A stretch of 64,000 bases of DNA, taken from positions 20,170,001 through 20,234,000 of the forward strand of contig NC_089981.1 in NCBI RefSeq assembly GCF_036417845.1, given 5' to 3'. This document shows positions 23,401 to 36,589 of the stretch, piece after piece; within the stretch, counting starts at the first letter, position 1; the number at the start of each line of letters is the position of its first letter. The notes below the pieces were generated by a model. The model ran no database searches, had not been told where the DNA came from, and saw only the letters and a program-made list of their open reading frames with translations. The translations under genes were made by a program, and so were the position numbers. Source of the DNA: Apteryx mantelli. Taxonomy: Eukaryota; Chordata; Aves; Apterygiformes; Apterygidae.

Positions 23401-26400
23401 GAGGCGGCAAGGGCAGCAGATTCCTCCAGCCCCGCGTGGCTGCCAGGCAGGCCCCGGGGCAGCCAGCGACACCTCCCCAAGCCCTGGGTCCCCACCTCCG
23501 CGCATGCCCTGGGAACACGGCCTGGAGACTGCAGATGCTAACAATGAGACTCACAGGGCCGTTGAGGGCCCCAGATAAGGGGCCGGAGCAGCCATGAGGC
23601 TGTTTCCTTCCCGTCCTTTCCATGGGGAGTAAACACGCAGCAGCGGAGGGAAGGAATGGGACCAGTCCCTCCCCCGCTACCTCTCCCTGGACCGCTGGAG
23701 TCACAAATGTCCCTCCAGCCCAGGCAGGGGGACATGCAGGGACCTACACAAGTCCTCCTTCTCCTTCTGGTCCTCAGGGGAGAGCAGAAAGCCTCTGGGA
23801 GGGGAGCCAGCCAAAAAGCTTTCAGCTCATGGCTCTGCAGACCCATCAACGCCAAGGGATTGCTCCAGAGCCTTTCCTCAGCCACCTGAGGCTCCCTCTC
23901 CACAGGATCAGGCCATTACCCACGTTAAGCAGCATGGCTGACCCCGTGAGCGCTCTGGAGCCTACCCCGTGTGCCCGGCACGGCCCTGTCGTTGCAGGCA
24001 GGAGGTGCCAGCACAGAGCGCAGCAAGGCCAGAGGGTGCCGACAGTCTGAGGGGGCTCTTCTAGCTCAGGGCTTCTGCCGTGAGGACGCGCCACCTCCCT
24101 CCGTTCTCGTTCCAGCCATCTAGTCTTCATCGATCCAGGATTAAAGCTAATTACTATGAGGCAGCGCCAGGTCCAGGGAGGTTAGCAAGAGCTGTCCCCA
24201 ACTCTGCCCGCAGGCACACGCCAGCGCAATCGCAGGCAGCTGGCTCGCACACAAACCCCAAACAGCCACCTCCGCCTTACGCCCTCCCAGCTGTGCAGGA
24301 TCTGCCCCAAATCCCCCCCCCCCGGCCTGTCCCCTCCAGGCACACACACCAGCATTTCAAGACCTGCATGTAGCAGAGGCCCTCACCACCTCCTGATGCC
24401 AGCTCAAGCCGTTGGTCATCTTCAATGGAAGAAGCAGAGGGAGAGAGGAGAGCTCCAGCTACGTGGTCTGATCACACTAACCAACAAGCCACTTGCGACA
24501 GCTCCAAGCCAAGTAAGCTGGATCCCGCGAGGCAGAAGGGGAAATTCCAAGGATCACTTTGCGCCCGTCCCCTACCCCCACCTCCTTCCTCAGCCTCTGA
24601 AGATGCAACTACAGAGCATTTTTCCAGAGCCAGACCCTGACCATCTTCGAGGACGGCTGCAAGAAAGCCTTTTCATCATGACAGAGGCACTTGCTGACAC
24701 ACCCGTTACTTAAAAACCCCAGCAAGCCAAAAATATTCCCGCTGGCTTGGTTCGGGGCAAAACAAAAAGCCTAGAGACAAACACGCCCAAGAGCAGCTTC
24801 TCCCCCCGGGCAGGAAGAGCCTCAGAGCATTTCCCCGTTGCTGTCAATAAGGGGGGGACCCCAGTGACCAACACAACCATCTGGAAAACCTTCTATCCGA
24901 TTCATCTGGCCTTATCTCATCTCCCAACCTCCTTGCATCAGGATACCCCTGTGCTGAGCCCAGAGGTTTCTGTGCTCAAGCATGTCTACAAGAGATGTCC
25001 AAGGCACGATGTCTTTGGAGGACTCTCCCTTGCTTTTATGGAGGTAGGCCATGAGCAGATTTGCCCGCACAGGGCCACCACGATATCCACAAAAGCCTCC
25101 CTGGGTAGGCTAAAGGGTCATTAATAGCCAAAAAAACACTTTTCACCCTGACCAAGCTTCCCCTGGAAGCAGCCTTAGCATAGGGCATTCCTCCTAGACC
25201 CCCTTCCTCTGCGTCTCAGGGCGTTACCTTCCTCCAAGCTGAATCCCTTGCCTGGAAAAACAACTTCCAGGGCTGGACCACGACTGTAGCCCATCTAAAG
25301 TTCCCACCGCACCCTCCTCTGCTGGAGGGTGGAAGTTCAAGCCTTGAAGTCTTCCCGCCAAGAACGTTTCTCTGCTGGCCAGGGAGGATGCAGATAGGAC
25401 GCAGGCAGAAGGCTTGACAGGCAGCACCTGCCGCAGCGTACAGACCACCAGCTGACTTGAGCACGCGGCCTTCTGCTTGGGTCTTCACAAGAGCTGGTCC
25501 AGCCCCACTCTTGAAGGGAGTCCTGCAACCGAAGCCTTTGGAGGGCTATTACCTCATGGTCCTGGGGTGCCTCCATCTAAGCCACTCCCTCAACACAGGG
25601 GATTTTGGACAAAGTTCAGTCCAAAGCCAGAATCCGCCTCCGCCACGTCGGCCCCGCTGAGCTCTGATGCATCAGGCACTCCTAACAGCCCTCCGTCACT
25701 TGGTGAGAGGGCAAACGGAGTCGCGCCGGCTCTGACGGCTGTGTCTCAGCACCCGCCTCGCTTTCCCGCTTGTTCGCGTCACCCCCTCCTCCCTCCCCGG
25801 ACACCTGTTAAGCACGCGGGCAAGGTTTGTCACCGCGGCAGGACAGCCGCTCGCAGCCCTCCCGCTGCTGTGAGACACGAGCCGCGTCTCCGCCAGCCTC
25901 CCGGCAGCTGTGCTAAGAGTGCAGGATGGACACGGCCCCTCGCTGGGGCTCGGATCACGCAGCTAGACGAGAAGTTGCGGGGACACGAGGAGAGCAGGAG
26001 TCTCCGGCCGAGCAGACAGACCCGTCAGGCTGAAGGTTGAGAGAGAGAGAACTTGCTCCCACTCCAACACAACTCCTAGCATCTACTAGAGAAGAAAAAC
26101 AGCAAAATCACTCAAGTAATTAGCCTTGCCCCATCCATTTGAGGGACTCGAAGGAAAGCCAGCTGGCCGGCTGCCCTGCAGAAGGGAACGTCAACAGCTC
26201 TCAGTACCAGACCCCTGTCTTCTCTCAGGAGAGAAGCAACAAATTCTCCAGGTTCCTAGTTCCATATCCTGAGGCACTTAGTAAAAACACAAAGCCCATC
26301 AATAATTCAAGCCTGCAACTGTCCGAGCGCTCGCAGTGCGTTACACTTGCTTGCTCTGCCCGGGTTCACATCCCCGCTAATTCACCGCAGGCTCCATGGT

Positions 26401-29400
26401 CAGTCCCAATTAGCTGAAAAATAAATGAACCGACATCTTTGGCATCTTTCCACACCCCTGAGTGCAGAGCCCAGGCTCGCAAGCAGGCACAAATAAATCC
26501 TCAAACCTCACCCTGCCCGAGGAGGCAGCGCTAACCCCAGCCAAGGCACAGAGAAATCAGCACGGCAACAGGCAGAGCCCAAGCTTTTCCCAGCCCCATC
26601 TCGTGTGCTTCCACGTCGGGTTTAGAGGAGCACAGCAGTCTCCTTTGGACACGTCCTCCATCCCCACCTACTGCACAGAAAGGCCGCAGGGAAACCAGAA
26701 GAGCTGATGCAGAAGCTCCCAGGAAACAGCTCCCCCATAGTTGTTCGGGGGAAAAGAAGGTGAGTTTTGACCACACCGACTTCTCACCCACCACCCCAGC
26801 AACGCACCCGTACTTTGTGCTAACAGCTCTGACCACAGACCGGCCCAGCTGGGAGGAACCCACTTGCCTGGACAGAGGCCTCCTCACATCTAGGTTGCGT
26901 AAGCCAGGGGTGGGCTCAAGGTCCCAGGCCCGCTCTGCCCAAGCCCCATCAGAGGAGGACACCATCTCCTACCGAGAGGCAGCTACAACTACGAGGTGAT
27001 CTCTCTCTCTTCCCTCCTCGCGCCCCTCAGTCCTGATGGGACTTTGGTTGCCGTCTCTGGCCCCATGACCACCACCCCTCCCAGCCCAGTAGCTCTCCTC
27101 AAAGGCGAGTTGCAGAAAGGACACATGATGGACTTCGGACACGCTGGCGCCGGGCCAGGCGGCCCTCCCAGTGCGGGAAAGGCCTGCTCCTCACAGGCAG
27201 GTTGGACACCGCCTTGGGTGTCTACCTGTGCTGGTACAACCCCACCCTGATCCGTCAAAAACCAGGCCCAAAGTACCGGACCCCGGCAAGAGTTGGGCTG
27301 GGGGGACCACGAGGAGCGCCAGCCTCGGGCCGCAACAGGAGGAGAGCCGCTCTCCACCGACCGTCCGTCGCGCGCAACTGGTCCGAGCGGCAGTGGGACC
27401 GACCGCAGCCTGGTCTACCTCGCCCTCCGCCCCCACCGCGATGAAGGCCACATACCTAGAGGAGGAAGGGCTCCCTCCAGAGAGAGGGAGTTACCTGCGC
27501 GGATGCAAGCAGGGACACAACGCCGCACCTTATAAGGGAAAGGGCCAGCAGCCAAAGGAGGATGATAAGGAGGGAAGAGATAAGAGGCAGGGTGGGGCCC
27601 CCCCGCGTACCAGACAGCAGGGGAGGAAGCAGACGCGGCCCCCACTCCCCAGCATGAGCAGGGGCCCGAGATGGCAGCGATACGGATCAGGTCCCAAGGA
27701 CAGGTCTGGACGTAGCCAGCAGTTGGGAAACCGCGGCAGGCTATCGCCAGGGCCCACGGTCGGGGGGGACGCGGCAGGCGTTTGCTTGGCCGAGATCCCT
27801 AAAGCTCTTCCCTCCGCATCCCGACCGGAGCCGTTAGGGCTAAGTGGGGCCGGCAGGAGAAAGGAGCAGCGCGGGGTCGGTCACGGAGAGAGAGGCCTGT
27901 CGGGCTGGTATGTCAGCAATCCGGCTCCAGGGCAGCTGTCCTCCCCGGGCGCTCGAAGGCGGGGGGGGGCCGCATGCACGCAAGGGGCTGCCGGCTCAGC
28001 GTGGGCCCCGGGGAGGCAGCTCCCGCCGGGAGCGAGCGCTCCAGGGGGGAGCAGCCGAGTTTTGCATGTCAGGAGCCCTTTAGCAGCACAAAGGCGGCTC
28101 TCTCTGCTCTGTGGGAATTTGCAGCTGAGCGGCTCCGGGGGGACAAAGGGATTTCACAGGCCCGGCCGCAGCTGGCCGGCCTCCCTCCCTCCTTTCCCCC
28201 CCTCTCCCGGCGTTCCCGCTTCCTGTCACAGTAGCGCCAGACCTCAGGGGCGCAGCAACAAACAAACACCAAGTGCCGGATTCTGGGAACGGGGCCAGCG
28301 CATTCCCGGGGCAGGCCGCGCTCTGGCGGCCAGCGGCCTCCCGCTTCACCGGGGCGGCTCCCGGGCGCTGCGGGGGAGCAGTCGCCATCCCAACCCGATG
28401 CCCCCCCACCCACCCCGAGGGGTGGCGGTTGAGCCGGCGGGATCGTGGGGCAGCTCGCCATCTCCTTGCCCTGCTCCGGGCCCGGCAGACGCTTGGGATG
28501 AGCAAGGGTGGACACAAGACAGCCCCCCGGCGGGCCGCCACAGCCTACAGCCCCTCTCCCTCCCACAGTGCCCCCGGCCTTCACCCTGTCTCCTCTCCCT
28601 CCTCCCGCTGCCAGGCTAAACTTTCCCATCCAGCCGCCTCTCTCCCGCGGCAAAAGCAAACATCACCCCGGCGCTGCGGAGATAAGGGCCGTGCTCATGG
28701 AGTGGAGGGAGCAAAGTCCCTCTCGGTTAAGCCTCTGAGGCTACGGCGTCACAGGAGCTGCCTCTCGCCAAGCTCAGGCGCAGGACAAGGGCAAAACCGC
28801 TCCGGCGGCGCCTCTGGGGGGGGCAGAGGGAACCCCCATCCCTCCGCCAAGGGCCAGTATTCCCAGTAGGATTAAGGGAAACCTCCCTCCAGGCGCAAGC
28901 AGCCCACGACGCACAGCGGGGCTAACTGGGAATCAAACCGCTGGGGTGGGTGCCCTGGCGACGAAGGATGCAGGGAAGGCAGAGTTACTGAATGCCCCGT
29001 CCATCCCTGCCCAAGCACGGAGCAGGATGCTCTGGAAGCGGCTCCCTCATTCCAGGGCGCCCTTTCCCCTCTGCCCATCCCTCGGGCGAATCCTCGAGCC
29101 GGTCAAGTCACACGCACGTCCTCTCCCCACGCTGAGCAAACAAGCAGGGGCTGAAGTCATGTTTAGCATGGGAGCGGCAAGGAGGGAATTGCTGCGATTA
29201 AGGCGAGAAGCCCGCCGGAGCGGCCCAGGAGAAGCCGGGCCCCCTCGCCCCGGTTATCCCAGGCTCCCCAAGCAGGTGGCAGGCCGAGGCACAGCGCCCA
29301 CCGCCCAGGGGCCACGAGGGAGGAGCCCCCTTCCCCCAGCTCACCAGGGAGCGGCTTCCCAGGCTCCCGCGCAGGCCGAGGGGAAGGAAACCGGCGTTTC

Positions 29401-32400
29401 CTGGTGAGACGGGAAGTGACATGGTGACTTCCCTTTCCCGAAAGCTTCTAAACACGACGTCCTGCCAAGCGCCGCTCCCACTCCGCACGCAGACGCCCTG
29501 GAACCGGGCCGGCAAGGCCGGGCACGGGCACCGCCGCCACCACCCACCCCCCCGCCGCCGCCACCACCCAGCCCAGGTAGCACCAAGCAGCGGCCACCCC
29601 TTACGCAGCTCCGTGGGACACAAGCGTTCGGCCCTGCCCGCCGGGGACGCGCGGGCTTACGCGGCGCTGGGGGGTTTCCGAAGCTCGAGGAGACAGGGCG
29701 AGGACGGCTCCGGGAAGCCAAGCGTGGCTGACGCCCCTCACGGCGCGACAGAGGGAAGCGGGGCAGGGATCGAGAGCGAGCGCAGGCTCCCTGCTTGCCG
29801 GTGCCCTTTCGGAGGGGAGCTCCAGGCCCCTGGGAGCTCCCTCCTGTAGGTAAAAGCACGGAGCGGAGGAATAACATGGAGGAGGGAGAATTACAGAGCA
29901 GGCCTTCCCACATCAGAGGGGATTCCACCCAGAAACACCCCCGGGCTGCCCCCTCCGCCTCATCAGGCCCTAGTTAGCGCAAAGGAAGGACGACATTTGC
30001 CCCCCCCCCCCCCCCCATCGCCCGCCCGCACCTCGAAGCGAGTCAGCCCGCCCGAAGGCAGAGCCGGGCAGGGCAAACAGCCGCGCAGGCAGCGACACGC
30101 TCAGAAGAATGCGTTACTCCACTGGGCAAGGGGCTTGCCGGGAACATGCAACCACCACCGGTGACCCACCCTCCCGGGTCGGAAAAACTCGTCTTTGCGG
30201 TTCGACGCACTCGCGGCAACCCACGCGTGCGAGCTGCCTGGCTGCTGCGGCACCCCCCCCCCTCCCCCGTCTCCCCCTCGCTACCGGGTCGGCGGGAGAG
30301 GTGCTGGGAGCACCGGGGGGGAAGCGGCAGGGAGATGCTGCAGCTATCCAGAAGGTCGCGGGAGACGGGGGAGAGAGGAAAAGGCGTCAGCTGAGGCCGG
30401 AGAGCCGCCATCCTCCTCCCGGCCAGGGTGGGATTCGGTTCTCCGTATTCATCTGCTCCGAGGCTATCCGACTCCTGCACTAGGCCGCTTTGCTCCCGAG
30501 AGGGAGCCCATCCCCCTTGCCCCGGTAACCGCTCTCCTAGCGAGGTGGTGCTTCTGCAGTTGCAAAAGCTGCGCGAAACAGCAGAGCAACTCGTCTTGCT
30601 GCCTGCTTCCTCCCCCCTCCACCATGGATCACATGGGCAATCCCTGTCCGCGCTCCCAACTCTCAAGGAAGCGGCAAGCGCAGGTAAAGCACACGTAGCT
30701 TCCAGGTTTCGCTCGCTCGAGCCGGGCCGGCAGCAGGAAGCCGGTGAACTTTGAGCAGCGTTCGGTTTAAGCAGGGCCAACGCCCAGAGGAGCGGGAGCA
30801 GTCGGGGCGGGATGGAGCCGCGCTAACAGCTCGCCCGCCCTCGCCTCCGTGAAGCCGGCAAACAGCCTCGGCCAAAGCCAGCCCACCCAGCGCCCGTGCG
30901 GGATGGCTGAGCCCTCGTACGGGTCACGGAGGCGCAGGAGTTTTCAACGGCTGCGTTGCCGCTTACCCCCATCTGCTCGCCCAGCCCCTCAGGCCTCTGC
31001 CCTAGCAGCTGCCCTCCCCAAGGCCTGGCCTGGCTAAGCCACGGCTCCCGGCGCAGCTCCCCGCTATGCGGCTGGCAGCGGGGCCGAGTAAGCCACGGCC
31101 TGGCAGCCGGAGAAGCCGTCAGGGAGGGCAGCTCCAGTCCCCACGCCAGGGCACAGAGTGGCTACCGGAGCTGCTTCTGGAGCTGCCTATTCCCCCCGGC
31201 TCCCTAAGGCTCGCAGACAGCTCCCAGCTGGGCACGACTTGTGCTAATAAACCCATCGCTCCGGGGCCTGGAGAAGCCCCCCGAGACCGTTCTGCTAAAC
31301 GGCGGAGGCCGGGCAGGATGCCCCGACCCCTACCAGCCTGCGCCGACAGCGTTTCTGCAGCCCCAGAGCCGCCGCCGCTTTCTGCCACGCAGACAGGCCG
31401 GGGCTGCGGTTTCACGACGACTTTAGGCCAGCCTAGCCGGCCAGAGAAATCCTGCCCTCCCTTCGGCTCGAGCAGCAGGGCAACGAACCGGATCACTGTT
31501 AAAGCTAAACACTGGGGAGAAAAAGAAAACAAAAAAAACCCACACAGCCTGGATCTTGAGCCCCTGCTGGCACATTTTTGCAGCGGACAACAGCCCAGAG
31601 CTCAACAGCGTCAGATCACTGTGCGACAGCAGCGCGCGGTTACGGACATGGGGATGAGCTCCCCGACACGAGCCGCTCCGCCGTTACTGCCTGCTCGCAC
31701 CCTCCGAGGAAAGCCGCTCCCAAAAAAGGCCGGGGAAGCCCGCAGAGCGGCCGAGACGGTCCGTTCCCACCTCCATCAGCCTGAACCCACGCGGCCGCCC
31801 CTTCAGCACAGGGAGCGCGCCCCGGCCACGCCGGTACCTGAGCTACGCCGCTCGCCGCTCCGGGCTGGGACGTGGAGCAAGGCAGGGACGATAGGCACCT
31901 TAGCGAGGCTTCATCTGTCTTGGCACACCGCCGGGTGGCTTGTGCTGCTTACTCACCGATTTCCCCCGCCACCCACACCCAGCAGCCACCCCGTCTCACC
32001 CCTCCGCTCGCCGCGGTTTCGATACGGGCCGCAAGGAGGAAGCGGTAACACTCGCGGGGAAGCTTCTCTCCACCCCGTTTCCTCTATAGGGGAAGAGGAG
32101 AAGGAAGAAGTACCGAGCTCGGCCGGGAGGATCACGCGGCGCCCGCCGCTGCCCCGAACCCCCGCTCAACACGCTGGGGTCACACGAAAACACGAGGGAG
32201 TGCATTAAGCCACTTGTCAGCTGCCCCGATCAGTCTGTCCCCATGTCACCAGGCAAGGGAAACCCCGGGACCCGCACCCCTATGCCAAGCCCACGGCGGC
32301 AGCAGGCAGCGCAGCACAGGCCTCCGTTTTGGGCGGGAAGCAAGGCAGATTAGCAACAGGCACAAGACAAGCAGGAGACAGACTGATTCACGATCCAAAG

Positions 32401-35270
32401 CGGCAACTAGCAACCGGCCGCCGGGAGTCCCCAACACACCAGCTCCGAAAAAACCCCATTTCTTCCAAACAGCCTCTTAGGCCCGTACGAGAGTGAAAAA
32501 GAAAACTAAAGAGCAGGTTGCGGCCACCCTGGGCAACTCCAGGACTTTGGTCTAAAGCCTGTAAATCCAGCCCCTTTCCAACAGTCTCGTGTCGAGACAC
32601 ATTCCTGCGCTCCGTGCCAGAGGACAATTTCCTCCGCCGGCCAAGCCCTGTGTCACACGCAGAGCTCCGAAGCCGCCTGAATCACCCAACAGGTTTGGTT
32701 TTGTCACCTCATCCAGGCAACACCTGTTGCCTTTTATGGACCCAAACCAGCCTGGTGCTTCTGCCCCTCACTGCTAGCAAGGCAGAAATAAGGAAAAAAG
32801 CCAACAACGCAGAGACGGAGGGGTTTTAAAGCCAGGACAAGAGGTCTGTCTATCCCTTGGGACAGTATCAGCACAGTCTTGGGCAAGGCTCTGTGCTTGC
32901 CAGACAGTTACGATGGGTTATTGGGAAGAGAAACCAAGAGATTTAGCCAGGACTCTTCCCTAAGGTTACAGGCACTGCTAAGCTATTTTGAGGACTCGAC
33001 AGCCTTCCAGGCACGATCCAAGTTACGCTACGCTTTTCCGGGCATCCTAAACCACCCCAATACAAATACAATGGACCAAAGCCTTATCTCCACGTCGGAG
33101 GTTGAAGGAGGGAGAGAAAATAAGCGACGATCCAGGGACGCTTGATTGCGGTCCGGGCTGGAGCATCCGTCTGCGACTCTTAGCCCATCTTTAGGGAAGG
33201 GAGGACGCCGAGGGCTACCGAACCGCCAAGATCCGGGCCTGACCTCGCAGTTGGAAGGGAGGAGGCTCGCCCTGCCGCAGCAGCCCGGCGAAGCCGCCCA
33301 GCACGCTCCACCGAGCGAGCCCCTCTCGTCCTCCCGCCCCTTCCAGGAAGGCTCCCTGCAAAATTCCAGCAAACGCCGCACGTCGCGAAGGACAGTCGTT
33401 TGTGCGCAACAGAGGCCCAGCCAAGTTCAATCAAGTGTAAGGAGAGCAGCTTAAAAAGAAAAAAAAAAAAAAAAAAAGGGAGGGGGGGAGAAAAAAAGCT
33501 GCTTAAGTGCATGAGTAAACAGCGTGAAACAAGTAAGAGAACCTGCCTCCAGAAAGCGCTGAGAGCAGGACGGCGCAGACAAGCTCCCCGGATCCGCGAC
33601 GCTGCGGGCATCGGGAGGCAGGAGCAAGAGCTGCCGCCACCAAACCCCGTGACGGTCACCAGCTGCTCCCCACATCCAGAGCGGCCTCTCGGAGGAAAAT
33701 AGAGCACGGCACGGTAACAGAAACCTCAGACTCGAGCCACGAGCACCGGATATGGGATTCCCATGGTGCCTGGGTGCTGGCGGTGCCGAGCTTCGGTATT
33801 TTGCTCCCCGCGAAGGCGAGGACAAGCCTGTTTTCAACCCCACGCAGCAGCCAAGTGCAACAACGGCGACAGGACAAGTTAAGAGACCAAGCAGCGGACA
33901 GCTGTACTTCAGCTACCACCACAACACTCCACGTGCCCAGAGAGCCGCCGACGGGCCCAGCCTCTCCCTCCGCAGCTCCCAAAAGCCAGACAGAAAAGCA
34001 GGAGGCAAGGCTGAGTGCTGCAGCCCCCGCAGAGGGGCATCCAGCTCCGCCACGAGCATGTTGTGGCTTCTTTCCTAGGGGGAAAGGATAACTCAGGCCC
34101 TCTCCCCGCTCATCACGGAGCCCCCGCTTTATCACAGGCTTCGCGCAGGAGCTTGGGCACGGAGCCCTTCCCGGCGAGGGAGGCACCTCCCGCAGATCCA
34201 CCCCTCTCGCTAACAATCAGAGGAAGCTTTGTTGTCCAGGCTGCCTCGCTCCAAGCCCAGGGGCATAACGGAGCTGCCCGGCTTCCCTTCCGCGAGGGAG
34301 GCGGGTGCGCCCGCGCCCCTCCGGCACCGCTGTCCGAGGGCCACCCAAACTTCACTGCGTTTACCCCCAAGATAAGTCTCTTCTCCGCGACGCTCCCAGA
34401 GGGGGCAGAGCCCCCGCGTTGCAGGAGAAGGCAGCATCCGAGAGAAGGTCGTCGACTCCTAGCACAAAAGACACTGGACGTGGCCGGGGGGGGGGGGGGA
34501 GCAGATCTATGGCTAAGTGACAGTGCGGCCAAGGGGAGCTGAAGAAAAACAGCCTGCTGAGCCCGGGGTCCCCGGGAGCTGCCCGTGACGGGGTCGCTCC
34601 CCTCCTGGAGACGTTTAGGTGTCACCCGTCAGCCTGCGACCCAGACGGGTGCGCCGGTATTTTAAGGGCAGCGCTGTCCTACCCACGGGACCTGCTCGGG
34701 GGGAGGCTGCCGTGCTCCACCCCACATACGTGACCCTCCCCAGGCACCAAAGTCCCCTCGAACAAAGGCGCAGACAAACGCGACGCCGGCAGACGGGCCG
34801 GGAAGGGAGATAAGGTGGTTTCCAGCCAGCCAGGGCAGAGCCCAGGGCGGCTCGGACGGCGCTTCCCCCCCCGCCCCCGCAGCCGGCCCCGAACCCTGCG
34901 GCCCGGCTGCCACCCCCGCGGCGCGGCCCCGCCGCCGACACGAGGGGTCCCCGGGAAGCTGGCACACGCGCGCCCTTTGTCTGCGGCCCCGCGGCGGCGA
35001 CACGGGCGACGCGGCGTCCGCCGCAGCTGGGGGCAGTGGGGGGGGGGCCCGCCGGGAGCCGCCGCCACCGCCCCCGCGCAGTCCGGTCCCACGATGCGTC
35101 CTTGCTCCCCCCCCCCCCTCCCGACGGCCACAGAGCAGCCGGCCCCGCAGCCGCCGCTCCTTCCCCCCCCCCCCCCCCCGGGGGCGAGGACCGGCCGGGC
35201 CGCGGGGGCGCCCGGGAGGCGCCAGCCCCGCTCGCCCCGACGGCGAGGGGGCAGCGGGAGCGGGACTTAC
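20442..35270 (-). other. CTNND1: CTNND1 5' intron(s), about 14.8 kb
   Basis: Non-coding stretch between the CTNND1 start exon and the CpG-rich first exon. It holds simple-sequence tracts: C18 at 20002-20017 region is absent, but long C runs occur near 30001-30016, a CCG/CCA-rich patch lies at about 29530-29575, and an A20 tract at about 33458-33477. CpG density rises at about 27.7-28.9 kb and from 34 kb onward. Additional non-coding exons probably lie here, since mammalian CTNND1 has several, but none could be assigned. No protein-coding gene was recognised. Confidence 0.5.
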
Positions 35271-35450
35271 CGTGGCCGGCTCCTCGGGGTCCCGCGGCAG
35301 CGGCGGCCGGGAGACACGGGGGCGGCGGGCGGCGGCCCGGGTGCCCCGCCGGGCCGGGCCAGCGGCGTGGGAGCGGGCCGGGGCCGGCAGGAGGGCTGGG
35401 CCGGGCCGGGCCGCGCCGTGCGCCCCGCGCCGCTCCCGCACCTAAAATGG
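35271..35450 (-). other. CTNND1: Probable CTNND1 non-coding exon 1
   Basis: A strong minus-strand donor (CCACG|GTAAGT, boundary 35271/35270) lies at the edge of a dense CpG island, 15 kb upstream of the CTNND1 ATG and on the same strand. The upstream limit is approximate because no TSS motif fixes it. Splicing of this exon to 20441 is inferred. Confidence 0.5.
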
Positions 35451-35640
35451 AAGTTGCTCCGGCGGGGCGGCGCGGGGAGGGGCGGGGCGGCACCGCCCCC
35501 GCACACGTCAGCGCGCCGCGCGCCAATGGCCGCCGCCCCCGGCGCCGCCCGGCCCGCCAATGGCCGCCGCCATTGTAGGGGGGTCGGCGGCGGGGCGGCG
35601 GGGGCGGCCACAATGGGAGGGGCGGGGCCTGCCCCATAGT
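35451..35640 (-). promoter_or_regulatory. CTNND1: CTNND1 CpG-island promoter
   Basis: CpG-dense DNA just upstream of the proposed first exon. It has GC boxes (GGGGCGGGGC near 35476-35490), two CCAAT motifs near 35523 and 35556, and a YY1-like GCCGCCATT near 35567-35575. This is typical of a TATA-less housekeeping promoter. Confidence 0.55.
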
Positions 35641-35870
35641 GGGGGGGATCTGCCCCTAGGGGGAAGATCTGCCCCCAAGGAGATGGGATCTGCCCCTGGG
35701 GGGGCTTCTTTGCCCCCAGGAGGTGATCTGCTCCTAGGGGGGATCTGCCCATGGGAGGTGGATCTGCCCCGGGGGGGCTTCTTTGCCCCCAGGAGGTGAT
35801 CTGCTCCTAGGGGGGATCTGCCCCTGGGGAGGGAATCTGCCCCCGGGGAATTCCCTGGCCACGGGGCTCC
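35640..35870. repeat. G-rich GATCTGCCCC minisatellite upstream of CTNND1
   Basis: Tandem array of GATCTGCCCC(T/C)NGGGGG units. A longer block containing GGGCTTCTTTGCCCCCAGG is duplicated with a period of about 73 bp (near 35702 and 35775). It abuts the CpG-island promoter. Frames through it are repeat artefacts. Confidence 0.85.
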
Positions 35871-36493
35871 GGGGATGGGGACAGGCTGCGCACCCGCCGT
35901 GGGGGGTGCGATCCCCTCGCCCCCTGCGGTCCCCAGGCGCTGGGGGGGCACTTGACACCACGGCGCTGCCCCGGCAAGCCCCCGGCGGGGGCTAAGCACG
36001 CAGTCTGGATGCCTGAAGGCCCAGCACCCACCAGCACGCGCGTCCCCAGGGAGGGGCGCAGCGGCGGATTTCGGAAGGCCCCTTGCGTGGCCAAGGCCGT
36101 GCGGGCAGCTGAAGGACTGCAAACACCGGGAACGGCTGTCAGGAGGCCGATAAAAGCGCAGATAAGATAAAGCCATGGGGAGGGGGTCGAGTTGGGGAAG
36201 GCACGGGGGTCTTCGGGAGGTGCTAAGTTGATTCAGTAGATCTGGAAAGAATCGAACACAAAAGCAACCCAGCTAAATCAATCCTGCTTTGCCCTGCTTC
36301 CGAGGTACTAAATCAAACGGTGTCGCAATCACTGCTGGGCCACAGAAATAACACGGAGGGGGTCTGGGTAGATAGAGAGACCCAAGACCATGTGAGATTT
36401 AATAATTACGGCTAACGCAGCAGGAGAAACAATTCCAAAATTCCATCCTCCACAAAAGAGGGTTGCTCGGCTTGGCAAGGAAGTGCCACTCAC

Positions 36494-36589
36494 CTGAGAG
36501 AGAAATCCTGATCCAGACTCCTCAAAGGTGACGTTTATCCGCCTTGTCTCTGGTTCTGGGCCGGCTGGATTCAGGGAGCGGGGAGAATC
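36494..36589 (-). other. Candidate orphan exon, 96 nt, open in phase 0
   Basis: A minus-strand segment bounded by an acceptor (CCAGACAG) and a perfect donor (CAG|GTGAGT). It is exactly 32 codons with no stop in phase 0, including the stretch RRINVTFEESGSGFLSQ. It lies 0.9 kb upstream of the CpG-island promoter of CTNND1 and on the same strand. The product is not recognised. It could be an alternative 5' exon of CTNND1, a lncRNA exon or chance. Confidence 0.25.

Noticed and set aside
27171-28619. 482-codon plus-strand frame in the CTNND1 intron
   Set aside because: Arg/Pro/Gly-rich composition without recognisable domains, in a CpG-rich block; probably chance openness.
34615-35639. Long Pro/Arg/Gly-rich open frames on both strands near the CTNND1 promoter
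   Set aside because: CpG-island DNA has few stop codons in any frame. No domain or conserved motif was seen.
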